From positions 1-64,000 of the forward strand of contig NZ_CCRF01000079.1 of NCBI RefSeq assembly GCF_000751775.1: a DNA stretch of 64,000 nucleotides. The letters run 5' to 3'. Below are positions 17,848 through 30,140 of the stretch, piece by piece. Both the position numbers and the translations under genes were made by a program. The notes under the pieces were generated by a model. That model ran no database searches. It was not told the origin of the DNA and saw only the letters and a list, made by a program, of their open reading frames with translations. The stretch is from Caldibacillus thermoamylovorans. Its GTDB lineage: Bacteria; Bacillota; Bacilli; Bacillales; Caldibacillaceae. Positions within the stretch are counted from its first letter, which is position 1; each line of letters starts with the position of its first letter.

Positions 17848-18930
17848 TTAAATATGTTTTCTCTCAAATTCATTCATGAAATCGACTAACGCCTTGACAC
17901 CTTCAATTGGCATCGCGTTGTAGATGCTCGCACGCATTCCCCCTACGGAACGGTGACCTTTTAGTTGATGTAATCCTTCTTGTTCAGCTTCTTTTACAAA
18001 TAATTTATTCAGTTCATCGGAATCCGTCATAAACGGAATATTCATTAATGAACGGTCTTCTCTTTTCACGTTTGAATAAAATAATTTGGAATCTTCTATT
18101 GCCTTATATAGAAGATTGGCTTTTTCTTTGTTTCTTTCTTCTATGGCTGCGACTCCACCTTGTTCTTTTAACCATTCCATCAAAAGCATTGTTATATAAA
18201 TTGCAAAAGTTGGTGGTGTATTATATAAGGAATTATTTTTCGTATATGTTTCATAGTTGAGCATGGTTGGAATATCTGCTTTCGCATGTCCAATCAAGTC
18301 TTCACGAATGATGACAATGGTCAACCCCGATATACCTAAATTTTTCTGAGCACCGGCATAGATTAAACCGAATTTTGACACATCCCATTGTTCTGATAAT
18401 ATATTCGATGATGCATCAGCTACCAAAGGAACATGACCGGTATTTGGAAATTTTGTAAACCGAGTACCCTCAATTGTGTTATTTGTTGTAATATGCACAT
18501 AGTCTGTTTGTTCATTAATTTGTTGTAAATCTAGCTCCGGAATGTATGTGAAATTCTGATCATCAGAGGAAGCCAAAATTTTTGCTTCTCCGATTTTTTT
18601 CGCCTCAGAAAGGGCTTTTTTTGACCATGACCCCGTATTCACATAGTAGGCATGTCCGCCGTCCTTTAATAAATTTAACGGAACCATAGAAAATTGTAAT
18701 GATGCTCCCCCTTGAATAAACAGCACCCGGTATGTTTCAGGTATTTCCATTAATTCCCTGATTAGTTCTTCTGTCCGCTCAATAATTTTTTTGAAATCAG
18801 AAGAACGATGGCTCATTTCCATTACGGACATACCCTTCTCTTGATAGGACAATAATTCTTCCTGAGCCCGTTCAAGAACTGATACCGGTAGTTGTGCAGG
18901 ACCCGCTGAAAAATTGTATACTCTTCCCAC
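17848..18930 (-). CDS. serC: Phosphoserine aminotransferase SerC
   Basis: PLP enzyme of 360 residues that converts 3-phosphohydroxypyruvate and glutamate to phosphoserine. Family marks are the N-terminal YNFSAGPAQLP and the PLP lysine in YAGAQKNLGISG near residue 193. The C-terminal GHRSVGGMRASIYNAM lies near residue 335. The ORF runs on to 19005, but GTG at 18930 has AAAAGGAGA nine bases upstream and gives the usual family N-terminus. It is the first gene of the serC-serA pair. Confidence 0.92.
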   Translation of the reverse strand: MGRVYNFSAGPAQLPVSVLERAQEELLSYQEKGMSVMEMSHRSSDFKKIIERTEELIRELMEIPETYRVLFIQGGASLQFSMVPLNLLKDGGHAYYVNTGSWSKKALSEAKKIGEAKILASSDDQNFTYIPELDLQQINEQTDYVHITTNNTIEGTRFTKFPNTGHVPLVADASSNILSEQWDVSKFGLIYAGAQKNLGISGLTIVIIREDLIGHAKADIPTMLNYETYTKNNSLYNTPPTFAIYITMLLMEWLKEQGGVAAIEERNKEKANLLYKAIEDSKLFYSNVKREDRSLMNIPFMTDSDELNKLFVKEAEQEGLHQLKGHRSVGGMRASIYNAMPIEGVKALVDFMNEFERKHI

Positions 18931-19133
18931 GTATAATTTCTCCTTTTCTCTGACAAAAATAATAATTTGATAAAATATAGTATAACATAAAAATTGATAA
19001 TACAATTATAAAACCAATAATTTATTTAATTAATATATTATCATTTTAATACGAAAAAGGATATGGGAAATAAAGAATTTTTTGCGTTTTCCTGTTGACC
19101 CTAGCGAATTGACGGGAGGCACTGGTGAATCGC

Positions 19134-19176
19134 AAAAAAAGCATCCGGCCAAGTAAAACAATACTTAGTCGAATGC
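19134..19176 (-). terminator. Terminator of the suf operon
   Basis: On the minus strand GCATTCGACTAAGTA pairs with TACTTGGCCGGATGC and is followed by seven T residues, 22 bases after the sufB stop. Confidence 0.88.
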
Positions 19177-19197
19177 TTCTTTCATTTATAAATCCAA

Positions 19198-20595
19198 TTA
19201 CCCAATACTGCCTTCCATTTCAAACTTGATCAATCGATTCATTTCAACGGCATATTCCATTGGCAGTTCTTTGGTAAATGGTTCAATAAAGCCCATAACA
19301 ATCATTTCTGTCGCTTCTTCTTCAGATATTCCTCTACTCATCAAGTAGAATAATTGTTCTTCAGACACTTTCGACACTTTTGCTTCGTGTTCCAAAGAGA
19401 TGTTATCGTTTAAGATTTCGTTGTATGGAATCGTATCAGAAGTTGATTGATTATCCATAATAATTGTGTCACATTCAATATTTGCTTTGGCACCATCTGC
19501 TTTACGGCCGAAGTGCACTTGACCACGATAGGTTACATTTCCACCGAGTCTTGAAATGGATTTTGAAACAATCGTGGAAGAAGTATTTGGTGCTAAATGA
19601 TACATTTTTGCCCCGGCATCTTGGCGTTGACCCTTACTTGCAAATGCAATGGAAAGTGTCATGCCTCGTGCACCTTCACCTTTTAATAACACGGAAGGAT
19701 ACTTCATAGTCAACTTCGAACCGATATTGCCGTCAATCCATTCCATTGTTGCCCGTTCTTCACAAACTGCCCGTTTTGTTACTAAGTTATAAACGTTATT
19801 TGCCCAGTTTTGAATCGTTGTATAACGGCAATATGCGTCTTTTTTAATAATAATTTCTACAACGGCACTATGAAGCGAGTTTGTTGTGTAAACAGGTGCT
19901 GTACATCCTTCTACGTAATGGACGGAAGCCCCTTCATCAACAATGATTAACGTACGTTCAAATTGACCCATGTTTTCCGAATTAATCCGGAAGTAGGCTT
20001 GCAGCGGTGTATCTACTTTTACACCTGGTGGAACATAAATAAACGAACCTCCCGACCAAACGGCAGAGTTTAAAGCTGCAAATTTGTTATCTGTATAAGG
20101 GACGACTGTTCCGAAATATTTACGGAAAATATCTTCGTTTTCTCTTAATGCTGAATCGGTATCTTTGAAGATAATTCCCATTTTCTCCAAATCTTCCTTC
20201 ATATTATGGTACACAACTTCAGACTCATATTGGGCGGACACCCCCGCTAAATATTTTTGTTCTGCCTCAGGGATACCCAATTTATCAAAGGTCCGCTTGA
20301 TTTCTTCCGGTACTTCATCCCAAGTACGACCTTGTTTTTCGGACGGTTTGACATAGTAAGTAATTTCATCAAAATTCAATTCGGATAAATCTCCACCCCA
20401 TTGTGGCATTGGTCTTGCATAAAAATGTTCCAATGCTTTCAATCGGAACTCAAGCATCCATTCCGGCTCATTTTTCATTTTTGAAATCTCTTCAACGACT
20501 TTCCGTGTCAATCCTCGTTCTGTTCGGAAAACAGAAACGTCTTTATCGCGGAATCCATATTTGTAATCGCCAATCTCAGGCGCTTTTTTTGCCAT
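19198..20595 (-). CDS. sufB: Fe-S cluster assembly protein SufB
   Basis: Scaffold subunit of the SufBCD complex, 465 residues, where new Fe-S clusters are built. The beta-helix core ([20 protein letters not shown]) and the C-terminal segment [18 protein letters not shown], shared with SufD, are clear. ATG at 20595 has GGAGGAAGG upstream. It is the last gene of sufC-sufD-sufS-sufU-sufB, the order found in Bacillales. Confidence 0.96.
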   Translation of the reverse strand: MAKKAPEIGDYKYGFRDKDVSVFRTERGLTRKVVEEISKMKNEPEWMLEFRLKALEHFYARPMPQWGGDLSELNFDEITYYVKPSEKQGRTWDEVPEEIKRTFDKLGIPEAEQKYLAGVSAQYESEVVYHNMKEDLEKMGIIFKDTDSALRENEDIFRKYFGTVVPYTDNKFAALNSAVWSGGSFIYVPPGVKVDTPLQAYFRINSENMGQFERTLIIVDEGASVHYVEGCTAPVYTTNSLHSAVVEIIIKKDAYCRYTTIQNWANNVYNLVTKRAVCEERATMEWIDGNIGSKLTMKYPSVLLKGEGARGMTLSIAFASKGQRQDAGAKMYHLAPNTSSTIVSKSISRLGGNVTYRGQVHFGRKADGAKANIECDTIIMDNQSTSDTIPYNEILNDNISLEHEAKVSKVSEEQLFYLMSRGISEEEATEMIVMGFIEPFTKELPMEYAVEMNRLIKFEMEGSIG

Positions 20596-20654
20596 TCTTC
20601 CTTCCTCCATTCGTCCGATAATTTCGTTGTGCTTCCTACGAAAATTTTTGCCTG

Positions 20655-23624
<2,970 letters not shown>

Positions 23625-23654
23625 GTTTATCCTCCTAACTATGGCAATTCTTTA

Positions 23655-24434
23655 TTATCCGACTTCTATTTCGTCCTCGATACCAAGCTCTTTTTTAATC
23701 CAGTCATAACCTTCTGCTTCCAGACGTTGAGCTAATTCAGGGCCGCCTGATTTAACAATTCTTCCTTGTATCATCACATGCACGAAGTCAGGAGTAATAT
23801 AGTTCAGCAAACGTTGGTAGTGTGTAATAATTAAGCAACTAAAGTCATTGCTGCGCATCGCATTAATCCCTTTTGATACAACTTTTAGCGCGTCAATATC
23901 AAGACCGGAGTCGATTTCATCCAAGATGGCAATACTTGGTTCAAGCATCATTAATTGAAGAATTTCGTTACGCTTTTTCTCCCCGCCTGAAAACCCTTCA
24001 TTTAAATAACGTTGAGCCATATTTAAATCCATTTCTAAATACTCCATTGATTTATCTAGTTTTTTTATAAATTGCATTAACGGAATTTCATTACCTTCTT
24101 CGCGTTTTGCATTAATCGCTGAACGTAAAAAGTCTGCATTTGTCACCCCGCTAATTTCACTTGGGTATTGCATTGCTAAGAATAAGCCTGCTTTTGCTCG
24201 TTCATCGACTTCCATTTCAAGAACATCTTTTCCATCCATTGTAACAGTACCGCTTGTAATTTCATATTTAGGATGGCCCATAATGGCTGAAGCTAACGTT
24301 GATTTACCTGCACCGTTCGGCCCCATGACCGCATGAAATTCACCGGGTTTTATTTCTAAATCAAGTCCTTTGATAATCTCTTTATCTTCAATTGCTACAT
24401 GTAAATCTTTAATGACTAATGTTGATCCTGCCAT
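23655..24434 (-). CDS. sufC: Fe-S assembly ATPase SufC
   Basis: ABC-type ATPase of 259 residues that drives conformational change of SufB-SufD. Walker A is GPNGAGKSTL near residue 35, the signature FSGGEKKRNEILQLM near residue 145 and Walker B IAILDEIDSGLD near residue 166. ATG at 24434 has GGAGG eight bases upstream. It is the first gene of the suf operon, and the promoter region upstream contains a Fur-box-like sequence. Confidence 0.96.
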   Translation of the reverse strand: MAGSTLVIKDLHVAIEDKEIIKGLDLEIKPGEFHAVMGPNGAGKSTLASAIMGHPKYEITSGTVTMDGKDVLEMEVDERAKAGLFLAMQYPSEISGVTNADFLRSAINAKREEGNEIPLMQFIKKLDKSMEYLEMDLNMAQRYLNEGFSGGEKKRNEILQLMMLEPSIAILDEIDSGLDIDALKVVSKGINAMRSNDFSCLIITHYQRLLNYITPDFVHVMIQGRIVKSGGPELAQRLEAEGYDWIKKELGIEDEIEVG

Positions 24435-24548
24435 TTTGCTAACCTCCATTTATATATAAGATGTTATTCTCAATTTATTATCATTCTAATTTTATAGCAA
24501 ATTCAAATTAGAATCAACTGATTGAGTACTTATTGTATATATAAATTT

Positions 24549-24585
24549 ATTATATACCTTTTTACAGATAATGAGAATCAATTGG
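24549..24585 (-). promoter_or_regulatory. Probable suf promoter with Fur-box-like operator
   Basis: The plus-strand sequence GATAATGAGAATCAATTGG (24567-24585) agrees with the Fur consensus GATAATGATAATCATTATC at 15 of 19 positions. It lies 12 bases upstream of a minus-strand TATAAT (24549-24554), so it covers the -35 region. The distance from that -10 to the sufC start is about 115 bases. Iron control of suf is inferred from this match. Confidence 0.5.
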
Positions 24586-24620
24586 GATAAATGATAAGGG
24601 GATTTTCGTGGGGATTTATT

Positions 24621-24769
24621 AAGAAAAGCGCAGAGCGCCCGCTTAGCGACGTACAAACTGGAGCGCCCCGCAATGAGATAAAGGAAACACGGCGAGGGAC
24701 GAGCCGATGTTGACTTATCGTAGTGGAGGGGAGTGAAGTTTGCTAGTCGCTGGCGCCCGGAGCTAGACA
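24621..24769 (+). repeat. Dispersed intergenic repeat, copy 2 (full element)
   Basis: This GC-rich 149-bp element runs from GAAAAGCGCAGAGCGCCC to GGCGCCCGGAGCTAGACA. The first 80 bases recur in inverted orientation at 1-78 with no difference I can find. It lies in the 528-base gap between sufC and metQ and has no sensible ORF. Similar elements built around GCGCCCG blocks are scattered in many Bacillaceae genomes, to my recollection. The rest of the gap holds only the suf promoter and the metNPQ terminator. Confidence 0.75.
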
Positions 24770-24820
24770 ATAAAACTGATCCCGAGTTATTTACCTGTAT
24801 TTTTATACTTTCTTATACTA

Positions 24821-24850
24821 TAAGAAAGGACCGGAAAACATTCCGACCCT
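24821..24850 (-). terminator. Probable terminator of metNPQ
   Basis: On the minus strand GGGTCGGAA pairs with TTCCGGTCC (two G-U pairs), followed by TTTCTTATA. Confidence 0.55.
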
Positions 24851-24962
24851 CTCATTTTACACCCAATATTTTCAATTTACAAACGATGAACCAATTGCTC
24901 ACTTTACATTTAGTTTCTGTCCAAATTATTTGTACTTATTCAAAAGTTTATTTGATTCCTTT

Positions 24963-25814
24963 TTATTCCCCGTCGACCGGAACGACTGAACCGCCCCATT
25001 TATCAAGTATGAATTGTTGAATTTCATCAGAGTGCAATACATCTACCAAAGCTTTAATTTCTTCTCTGTTTTCATCGCCTTTTCTTACTGCAATGACATT
25101 TACATAAGGAGATTCACTGTCTTCAATTGCAATACTGTCTTTAACCGGATTTAATCCAGCATCAAGCGCATAGTTGGAATTGATAACGACCAGATCACCT
25201 TCACCGTTATTATAAATTGTCGGTAGCATATCCGGTGCATAGTCATATTCGAATTTCAAGTTTTTCGGATTGCTCGCAATATCATCAAGGGTTGCTTCCG
25301 ATTTATTAATTCCATCCTTTAATTTAATTAATCCTTTTGCTTCAAACAATGTAAGGATACGACCATGATCAGGAACATTGCTGCTCATTATGACAGTAGC
25401 CCCATCTTTAACCTCATCTAATGATTTATATTTTTTGGAATAGATTCCAATTGGTTCAATATGAATCCCGCCTGCATTGACGAAATCATAGTTAAATTCT
25501 TTATTTTGTGCTTCTAAGTAAGGAATATGTTGGAAAAAGTTTGCATCCAGATCTTTATCTTTTAATGCCGGATTAATTAATTCATACTTACTGAATGTTT
25601 TAATTTTCAAATCAATCCCTTGTTTAGCTAAAATCGGCTTTGCTTTTTCCAAAATTACTGCATGTGGTTCATTCGTTGCACCAATGACTAATGTTTTTGT
25701 ATCCTTTCCACTGTCTCCGTCACTTTCACCCGCTGTTTTGTCGTCCTTCCCTCCGCAAGCTGCCAGAGTGAAAACAAGAATTGTACTGAACAATAATGTA
25801 AGTAATTTTTTCAT
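24963..25814 (-). CDS. metQ: Methionine ABC transporter substrate-binding lipoprotein MetQ
   Basis: NlpA-family lipoprotein of 283 residues that binds methionine at the outer membrane face. A signal peptide with lipobox TLAAC precedes the cysteine near residue 20. The family phrase LVIGATNEPHAVILEKAKP follows. ATG at 25814 has GAGGGGGA upstream. It is the last gene of the metN-metP-metQ operon behind a SAM riboswitch, which confirms the substrate class. Confidence 0.93.
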   Translation of the reverse strand: MKKLLTLLFSTILVFTLAACGGKDDKTAGESDGDSGKDTKTLVIGATNEPHAVILEKAKPILAKQGIDLKIKTFSKYELINPALKDKDLDANFFQHIPYLEAQNKEFNYDFVNAGGIHIEPIGIYSKKYKSLDEVKDGATVIMSSNVPDHGRILTLFEAKGLIKLKDGINKSEATLDDIASNPKNLKFEYDYAPDMLPTIYNNGEGDLVVINSNYALDAGLNPVKDSIAIEDSESPYVNVIAVRKGDENREEIKALVDVLHSDEIQQFILDKWGGSVVPVDGE

Positions 25815-25831
25815 TTTGGTTTCCCCCTCAT

Positions 25832-26500
25832 TCATCTTTTATCAATTTTTTTTGTTATTATATCTCCAATAAATTGGATGATAAATACGATAATTAAGAT
25901 TAATAGTGTTGCAAATAAAGTTACATCATTTTGATTACGAGAAAATCCATCTAAATAGGCATAATCACCTAAGCCGCCAGCTCCGATGACACCGGCTATC
26001 GCAGTGTAACCGACTAACGCAATCGCTGTAACTGTAATTCCGGAGATAATCGCAGGCATTGATTCCGGAAGCAATACTTTAAAAATAATGGTACTTGTCT
26101 TGGCCCCCATCGCTTTTGCAGCTTCAATGACTCCTTTATCAATTTCCCTTAAGCCAATTTCAACCATTCTTGCATAAAATGGTGCGGAACCAATGATTAA
26201 AGCCGGTAATGCCGCTTCCATACCGATCATGGTGCCTACTAATACCCTCGTGAACGGAATAAGTAAAACAATCAATATAACAAACGGAATGGACCGAAAG
26301 ATGTTGACAACTGCTGAGATGATCCAATTAATGAATTTATTTTGCCATAAATTTCCTTCTGATGTTAAAAACAGTAATAATCCTAAAATAATACCGATAA
26401 TGAAAATCCAAACAAGAGAGATCCCGGTCATATATAAAGTTTCAACCGTCTTTTCCCAGGCTTTTTCCCAATCAACATTCGGGAAGAGTGTTTCAATCAT
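25832..26500 (-). CDS. metP: Methionine ABC transporter permease MetP (MetI)
   Basis: Membrane permease of 222 residues with five to six hydrophobic segments and the coupling motif EAAKAMGAKTSTIIFKVLLPE near residue 125. It overlaps metN by eight bases and precedes metQ by 17 bases. Confidence 0.93.
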   Translation of the reverse strand: MIETLFPNVDWEKAWEKTVETLYMTGISLVWIFIIGIILGLLLFLTSEGNLWQNKFINWIISAVVNIFRSIPFVILIVLLIPFTRVLVGTMIGMEAALPALIIGSAPFYARMVEIGLREIDKGVIEAAKAMGAKTSTIIFKVLLPESMPAIISGITVTAIALVGYTAIAGVIGAGGLGDYAYLDGFSRNQNDVTLFATLLILIIVFIIQFIGDIITKKIDKR

Positions 26501-27518
26501 TTTGTACCACCTCCACCCCGACTTGATTTTTGTTTAGGAAGTCGATTGCCGCCTCAATATCACTTGGATTTCCTTCAATATGGATAAATAAAGTTCCATA
26601 GGCACCGTTTCGTGTTTGTGATACTTTTCCTTGCAAAATATTAACAGTAACCGGCAGCTCTCTTATTAATCGTGTAATTATCGCTTGTTCAGCTACATCA
26701 CCGATAAACGATAATTTTGCAATTTTCCCGTCCGGATATTTCTCTAATAAATGGTCAATTGTCTCTTTCGTTTCTTCCGGTTCTGTCACCTGACCAATAA
26801 AGCGTTTTGTAATTTCTTCTTTTGGATGTCGGAATATATCAAGAACAGGTGCAATTTCAACAATTTTTCCACTGTCCATGACGGCCACACGATGACAGAT
26901 TTTTCGAATGACATGCATTTCATGGGTAATTAAAATAATCGTTAAACCTAATTTCCTGTTAATATCCACAAGCAGATCAAGAATTGCGTCCGTCGTTTGC
27001 GGGTCAAGTGCTGATGTTGCTTCATCACATAATAATACTTTTGGATTATTAGCGAGTGCCCGGGCAATGCCGACCCTTTGTTTTTGACCGCCGCTTAGTT
27101 GGGATGGGTAAGCATCTTCTCTACCCTCTAAGCCGACAAGTTTAATTAAATTCTCTACCCGTTTTTCCCTTAAAGCCTTTGGAACACCTGCAATTTCCAG
27201 TGGGAATGATATATTACCGCGTACCGTTCTCGACCAGAGAAGATTGAAATGTTGGAAAATCATACCAATTTCTCGACGGGCCAAGCGTAATTCTTTCCCG
27301 CGAATATTTGTAATATCTTTATCGGCAATGGTGAGTGAACCTTCCGTAGGTGTTTCCAGTCCATTGAACATACGGATCAATGTGCTTTTCCCGGCACCGC
27401 TATAACCGATGATTCCAAAGATTTCTCCCTCATCTATCGTAAAATTCACATGATTTACAGCCGTTAATGGCCCGGATTTGGTTGTGAAAACTTTCGTGAT
27501 ATTTTGTACATTGATCAT
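26493..27518 (-). CDS. metN: Methionine ABC transporter ATPase MetN
   Basis: ATPase of 341 residues. Walker A is GYSGAGKSTL near residue 38, the signature [15 protein letters not shown] near residue 142 and Walker B VLLCDEATSALDP near residue 161. The C-terminal NIL domain (from about residue 265) binds methionine and inhibits uptake when the cell is replete. It is the first gene after the SAM riboswitch. Confidence 0.95.
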   Translation of the reverse strand: MINVQNITKVFTTKSGPLTAVNHVNFTIDEGEIFGIIGYSGAGKSTLIRMFNGLETPTEGSLTIADKDITNIRGKELRLARREIGMIFQHFNLLWSRTVRGNISFPLEIAGVPKALREKRVENLIKLVGLEGREDAYPSQLSGGQKQRVGIARALANNPKVLLCDEATSALDPQTTDAILDLLVDINRKLGLTIILITHEMHVIRKICHRVAVMDSGKIVEIAPVLDIFRHPKEEITKRFIGQVTEPEETKETIDHLLEKYPDGKIAKLSFIGDVAEQAIITRLIRELPVTVNILQGKVSQTRNGAYGTLFIHIEGNPSDIEAAIDFLNKNQVGVEVVQND

Positions 27519-27599
27519 TTCACACCCTCCTTCAGTCTAAACTTCTCCTTTTTGTAGGAAATGATCAAAATGTGAGACGAATTATTTTATTTCTTGTTT

Positions 27600-27640
27600 A
27601 AAAATAAAAGCCTTCCTACACTGATAAGTAGAAAGGCACG
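27600..27640 (-). terminator. Riboswitch-controlled terminator before metN
   Basis: On the minus strand GCCTTTCTACTTATCAG is followed by TGTAGGAAGGC and then TTTTATTTTT. It lies just downstream of the S-box and is the expected expression platform: terminator when SAM is bound. Confidence 0.9.
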
Positions 27641-27662
27641 CGAATATAATCGAATGTCCTTT

Positions 27663-27772
27663 CTCTTATCTCTCAAAGTCTTTAAACTTTGTGTGAATTG
27701 GCACCATTTCAATAAAAAATTGACGGTTGCCGGGCTTCATCGGGCACATCCCTCCACCTCTCTTGATAAGAG
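27663..27772 (-). ncRNA. SAM-I (S-box) riboswitch
   Basis: On the minus strand the element opens with CTCTTATCAAGAGAGGTGGA and continues with GATGAAGCCCGGCAACC, the hallmark of the S-box. It closes with GATAAGAG pairing to the opening CTCTTATC (P1). It controls metNPQ through the terminator that follows. Confidence 0.97.
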
Positions 27773-27809
27773 TTAGACGCTAGTATTTATTTTATTTAAT
27801 ATAAAATTC

Positions 27810-27838
27810 ATATTATCATTAAAAAATAGTTGAGTCAA
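27810..27838 (-). promoter_or_regulatory. Promoter of metNPQ
   Basis: The minus-strand -35 TTGACT and -10 TAATAT are separated by exactly 17 bases, about 40 bases upstream of the S-box. Confidence 0.75.
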
Positions 27839-28038
27839 TAAAGATTTTTTTATATACTAATGAAAAATTTCCAACTAAATTTTTTCGGTAACCCCAAAAC
27901 TCGGTAATTGCGGTGTTCATTTTTTTGAAACACGGGCTTTTTCGACTATATCCACCAATTAGGATATATTTATCCAAGAACCGCACCCGCTCTAGCCGGT
28001 TATCCACCAAATAGATTCCCCCGAACCCGATCGATTCC

Positions 28039-28428
28039 TTATCCTTCTACCCGTTGGAGCCAGAAAAATGATTCAAGCAAAAGCATTGTTCGGTAATTAC
28101 ATTCAATTTGAACATGACGTAACTTTATTGCTTCTTGCAGCCGTATTTTTCCATCAAGGATAGATTGAATCATCTTTTCCTCTCCTGACAACTCACAATC
28201 TATTTCACCATTATATTCCTTTATGAATTCAACCTTGTCTTTAGAAAAAATGAGATAACAAGCGTCTTTTCGGTTCCGAATCAGAACAGTGACCGGCTCG
28301 TTCGGAACTAAAATTCGAACAACCGGTTGATGATTGATCCTCTTTAGAAAATTATCGACAGCCACCATACTGAGATACCCCCGAGCAATATTGAGCCGAG
28401 TACCGTTTTGTAGCAATGTTACGTTCAT
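28039..28428 (-). CDS. YusD-like protein (SCP-2-like)
   Basis: Protein of 129 residues in the place where B. subtilis has yusD. The C-terminal half (KVEFIKEYNGEIDCELSGEE...ILDGKIRLQEA) resembles the SCP-2 sterol-carrier-like fold of small lipid-binding or dimerisation domains. No catalytic motif is visible, and the ligand is unknown. It is the gene nearest the metN promoter on the same strand. The 610 bases between it and yusE's neighbours on one side and metN on the other hold no other convincing gene. Confidence 0.6.
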   Translation of the reverse strand: MNVTLLQNGTRLNIARGYLSMVAVDNFLKRINHQPVVRILVPNEPVTVLIRNRKDACYLIFSKDKVEFIKEYNGEIDCELSGEEKMIQSILDGKIRLQEAIKLRHVQIECNYRTMLLLESFFWLQRVEG

Positions 28429-28554
28429 AATCAGGCTCTATTTATATTAATTCTCTATATGTTAAAATTCTCCTTTTTTAAAAAAAATAAAATAGCCGCC
28501 CTTTCAAAAGGTTATTTTGTCAATTTCACATAAACCTTTTAGGACAGCATCGGA

Positions 28555-28860
28555 TTAAAGTTTTTTTAATTTTTCATATAAGTAAGGAACATCTTGAAAG
28601 GCATAAATTTTTTCTTTCACTTGATGTTCATTGAAGAGGACTAAACAGGGAACACTTTCGATAAAAAATGTCTCCGCAATTTCCGGTAAATAATTTATAT
28701 CGGCTTTCCCAATCGGTAAGTCCGGCAATAATTTCGTGATCACTTCTAACATTTTTCCTGCTACTTGACAAGTACCACATAAAGGGGTGTATAAGTAAAA
28801 GGCACCTTTCTTCCCGCTCTTTAAATATTGGTAAAATGTTTCACCAGTCCATTGTTCCAT
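28555..28860 (-). CDS. yusE: Thioredoxin-like protein YusE
   Basis: Thioredoxin-fold protein of 101 residues. The active-site pair is in TPLCGTCQVAG near residue 29, and the cis-proline region is FIESVPCLVLF near residue 73. It would reduce or form disulfides in the cytosol; the partner is unknown. ATG at 28860 is preferred because AAGGG sits nine bases upstream; ATG at 28869 directly abuts it. It is probably co-transcribed with yusF. Confidence 0.82.
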   Translation of the reverse strand: MEQWTGETFYQYLKSGKKGAFYLYTPLCGTCQVAGKMLEVITKLLPDLPIGKADINYLPEIAETFFIESVPCLVLFNEHQVKEKIYAFQDVPYLYEKLKKL

Positions 28861-28893
28861 TTGATTCATCCCTTATTTCCATATGGCTTAAGA

Positions 28894-29241
28894 TTACAAT
28901 AAATATTTTGAATGTACTTGTATATTTGCTTGTAAAAGAACAGTCGCAACATGATTTTCCGGGGCTGAAGCAACTTCCCGATAGGTACGATCAATGTATA
29001 TATGTTTTGCTTCCGGAAATTCACGTTTGAATTGTTTTCTCAATTTGTCTCCTGAGTCATCAGCATCAAAAAGCACAAATACTTCTTTATCATATAACAT
29101 ATCAATTAGTTCATCCAATTTGCTCAGCCCAATCGTTCCATTTGTACAGATGATTTCTACAGATTCATTTATTACCTCTTGTACTTTTTTCTTATCCGAT
29201 TTTCCCTCTACAATTATAACTTTCTCAACAGCTTCCTCCAT
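28894..29241 (-). CDS. yusF: YusF-like Toprim-domain protein
   Basis: Toprim-domain protein of 115 residues: the acidic start VIIVEGKSDKK near residue 8 and the D-x-D motif VLFDADDSGDKLRKQF near residue 57 supply the metal-binding residues. Such small Toprim proteins are related to RNase M5 and OLD-type nucleases. A nucleic-acid cleavage or processing role is possible, but no substrate is known. Confidence 0.83.
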   Translation of the reverse strand: MEEAVEKVIIVEGKSDKKKVQEVINESVEIICTNGTIGLSKLDELIDMLYDKEVFVLFDADDSGDKLRKQFKREFPEAKHIYIDRTYREVASAPENHVATVLLQANIQVHSKYLL

Positions 29242-29463
29242 TTTCGATCACCTATCCAACATGATACAAAGAAACAACAAGATAGACAACTAATATGTTC
29301 CTTTTTATATTACTATGCAACTTTGAAAAATTATTGAAGGAATAGGGAAAAAAGGAAGAACACATTAGCTTGACTCCCCCTATTTTCCTTTATCTGTATG
29401 CGAAACATATAAAAGGAACGAATCAGATTGTACATGAAATTCCAATTTTCCCCTGACAAAATT

Positions 29464-29492
29464 AAAAAAAGGACATCTAAACTCAGATGCCC
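29464..29492 (-). terminator. Intrinsic terminator of gcvH
   Basis: On the minus strand GGGCATCT/AGATGTCC is followed by seven T residues, 20 bases after the gcvH stop. Confidence 0.88.
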
Positions 29493-29511
29493 TCCAAAAT
29501 ATGTATCTCAT

Positions 29512-29898
29512 TTATTTTGCTTCATTAATCATTTGATCGTATTCGTCGGCGTTCATTAATGTTTCTAATTCAGAAAGGTCTTTCGGTTCAATGACAACCA
29601 TCCAAGCTTGTTCATATGGAGATTCGTTAACTAATTCCGGACTGTCGGTTAATTGTTCATTAACTTCAACAATTGTCCCGCTGATCGGTGCATACAATTC
29701 AGAAACTGTTTTTACCGATTCCACACTTCCAAATGGCTCATTCACCTGTAATTTTTTTCCAACTTCAGGAAGTTCCACGAAAACAATATCGCCGAGTTCT
29801 GATTGAGCAAAATCACTGATACCGACCCGGACTTTATCCCCTTCTACTTTTACCCACTCATGCTCCTTGGAAAAACGAAAATCTTTTGCTGTTCCCAT
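29512..29898 (-). CDS. gcvH: Glycine cleavage system H protein
   Basis: Lipoyl carrier protein of 128 residues; the lipoylated lysine is in [10 protein letters not shown] near residue 63. In Firmicutes GcvH also relays octanoate or lipoate to the 2-oxoacid dehydrogenases. ATG at 29898 has GGAGGG eight bases upstream. gcvT and gcvP are not beside it, as is usual in Bacillus. No glycine riboswitch motif is seen upstream. Confidence 0.95.
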   Translation of the reverse strand: MGTAKDFRFSKEHEWVKVEGDKVRVGISDFAQSELGDIVFVELPEVGKKLQVNEPFGSVESVKTVSELYAPISGTIVEVNEQLTDSPELVNESPYEQAWMVVIEPKDLSELETLMNADEYDQMINEAK

Positions 29899-29964
29899 GC
29901 TAATCCCTCCAAAAATGATGTATAGAACAAATTTATCATACAAAAGCGATTGTTAAAAGTACAA

Positions 29965-30140
29965 GTAAACGACTATTTATTTACCCGTTCTTTTTGGAAC
30001 TTGTTATCACTTATTGCGAATTAACTCGTACAATAAACGACTATTTATCTTAAGATTCTTATTAAAACTTGTTCACGCACACATCGCGAATTAACGCGAA
30101 CAATAACTATTTATTTAACCATTCCTTTTCGAACTCTTCT
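29965..30140. repeat. Imperfect tandem repeat (about 70 bp) covering the yusI 3' end
   Basis: Three diverged copies begin at about 29966, 30033 and 30104. Each opens with AA(C)GACTATTTAT or AACTATTTATTTAACC, and the spacer unit ends with GCGAATTAACTCGTAC or GCGAATTAACGCGAAC. The third copy includes the last codons and stop of yusI, so the array looks like tandem duplication of the gene's 3' end. Confidence 0.65.

Noticed and set aside
18931-19133. T-box or other riboswitch upstream of serC
   Set aside because: No T-box sequence (TGGnACCGCG-like) or terminator/antiterminator pair was found; only an AT-rich leader and the suf terminator.
27819-28010. 63-codon ORF on the minus strand between the yusD-like gene and metN
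   Set aside because: It overlaps the metN promoter region, its product has no recognisable features, and the start is weakly supported. The -35/-10 of metNPQ lies at its 3' end.
29899-29964. Glycine riboswitch before gcvH
   Set aside because: The region is short and lacks the conserved glycine aptamer blocks.
29965-30140. CRISPR-like array
   Set aside because: Only three diverged units, not separated by unique spacers, and the last unit is coding sequence.
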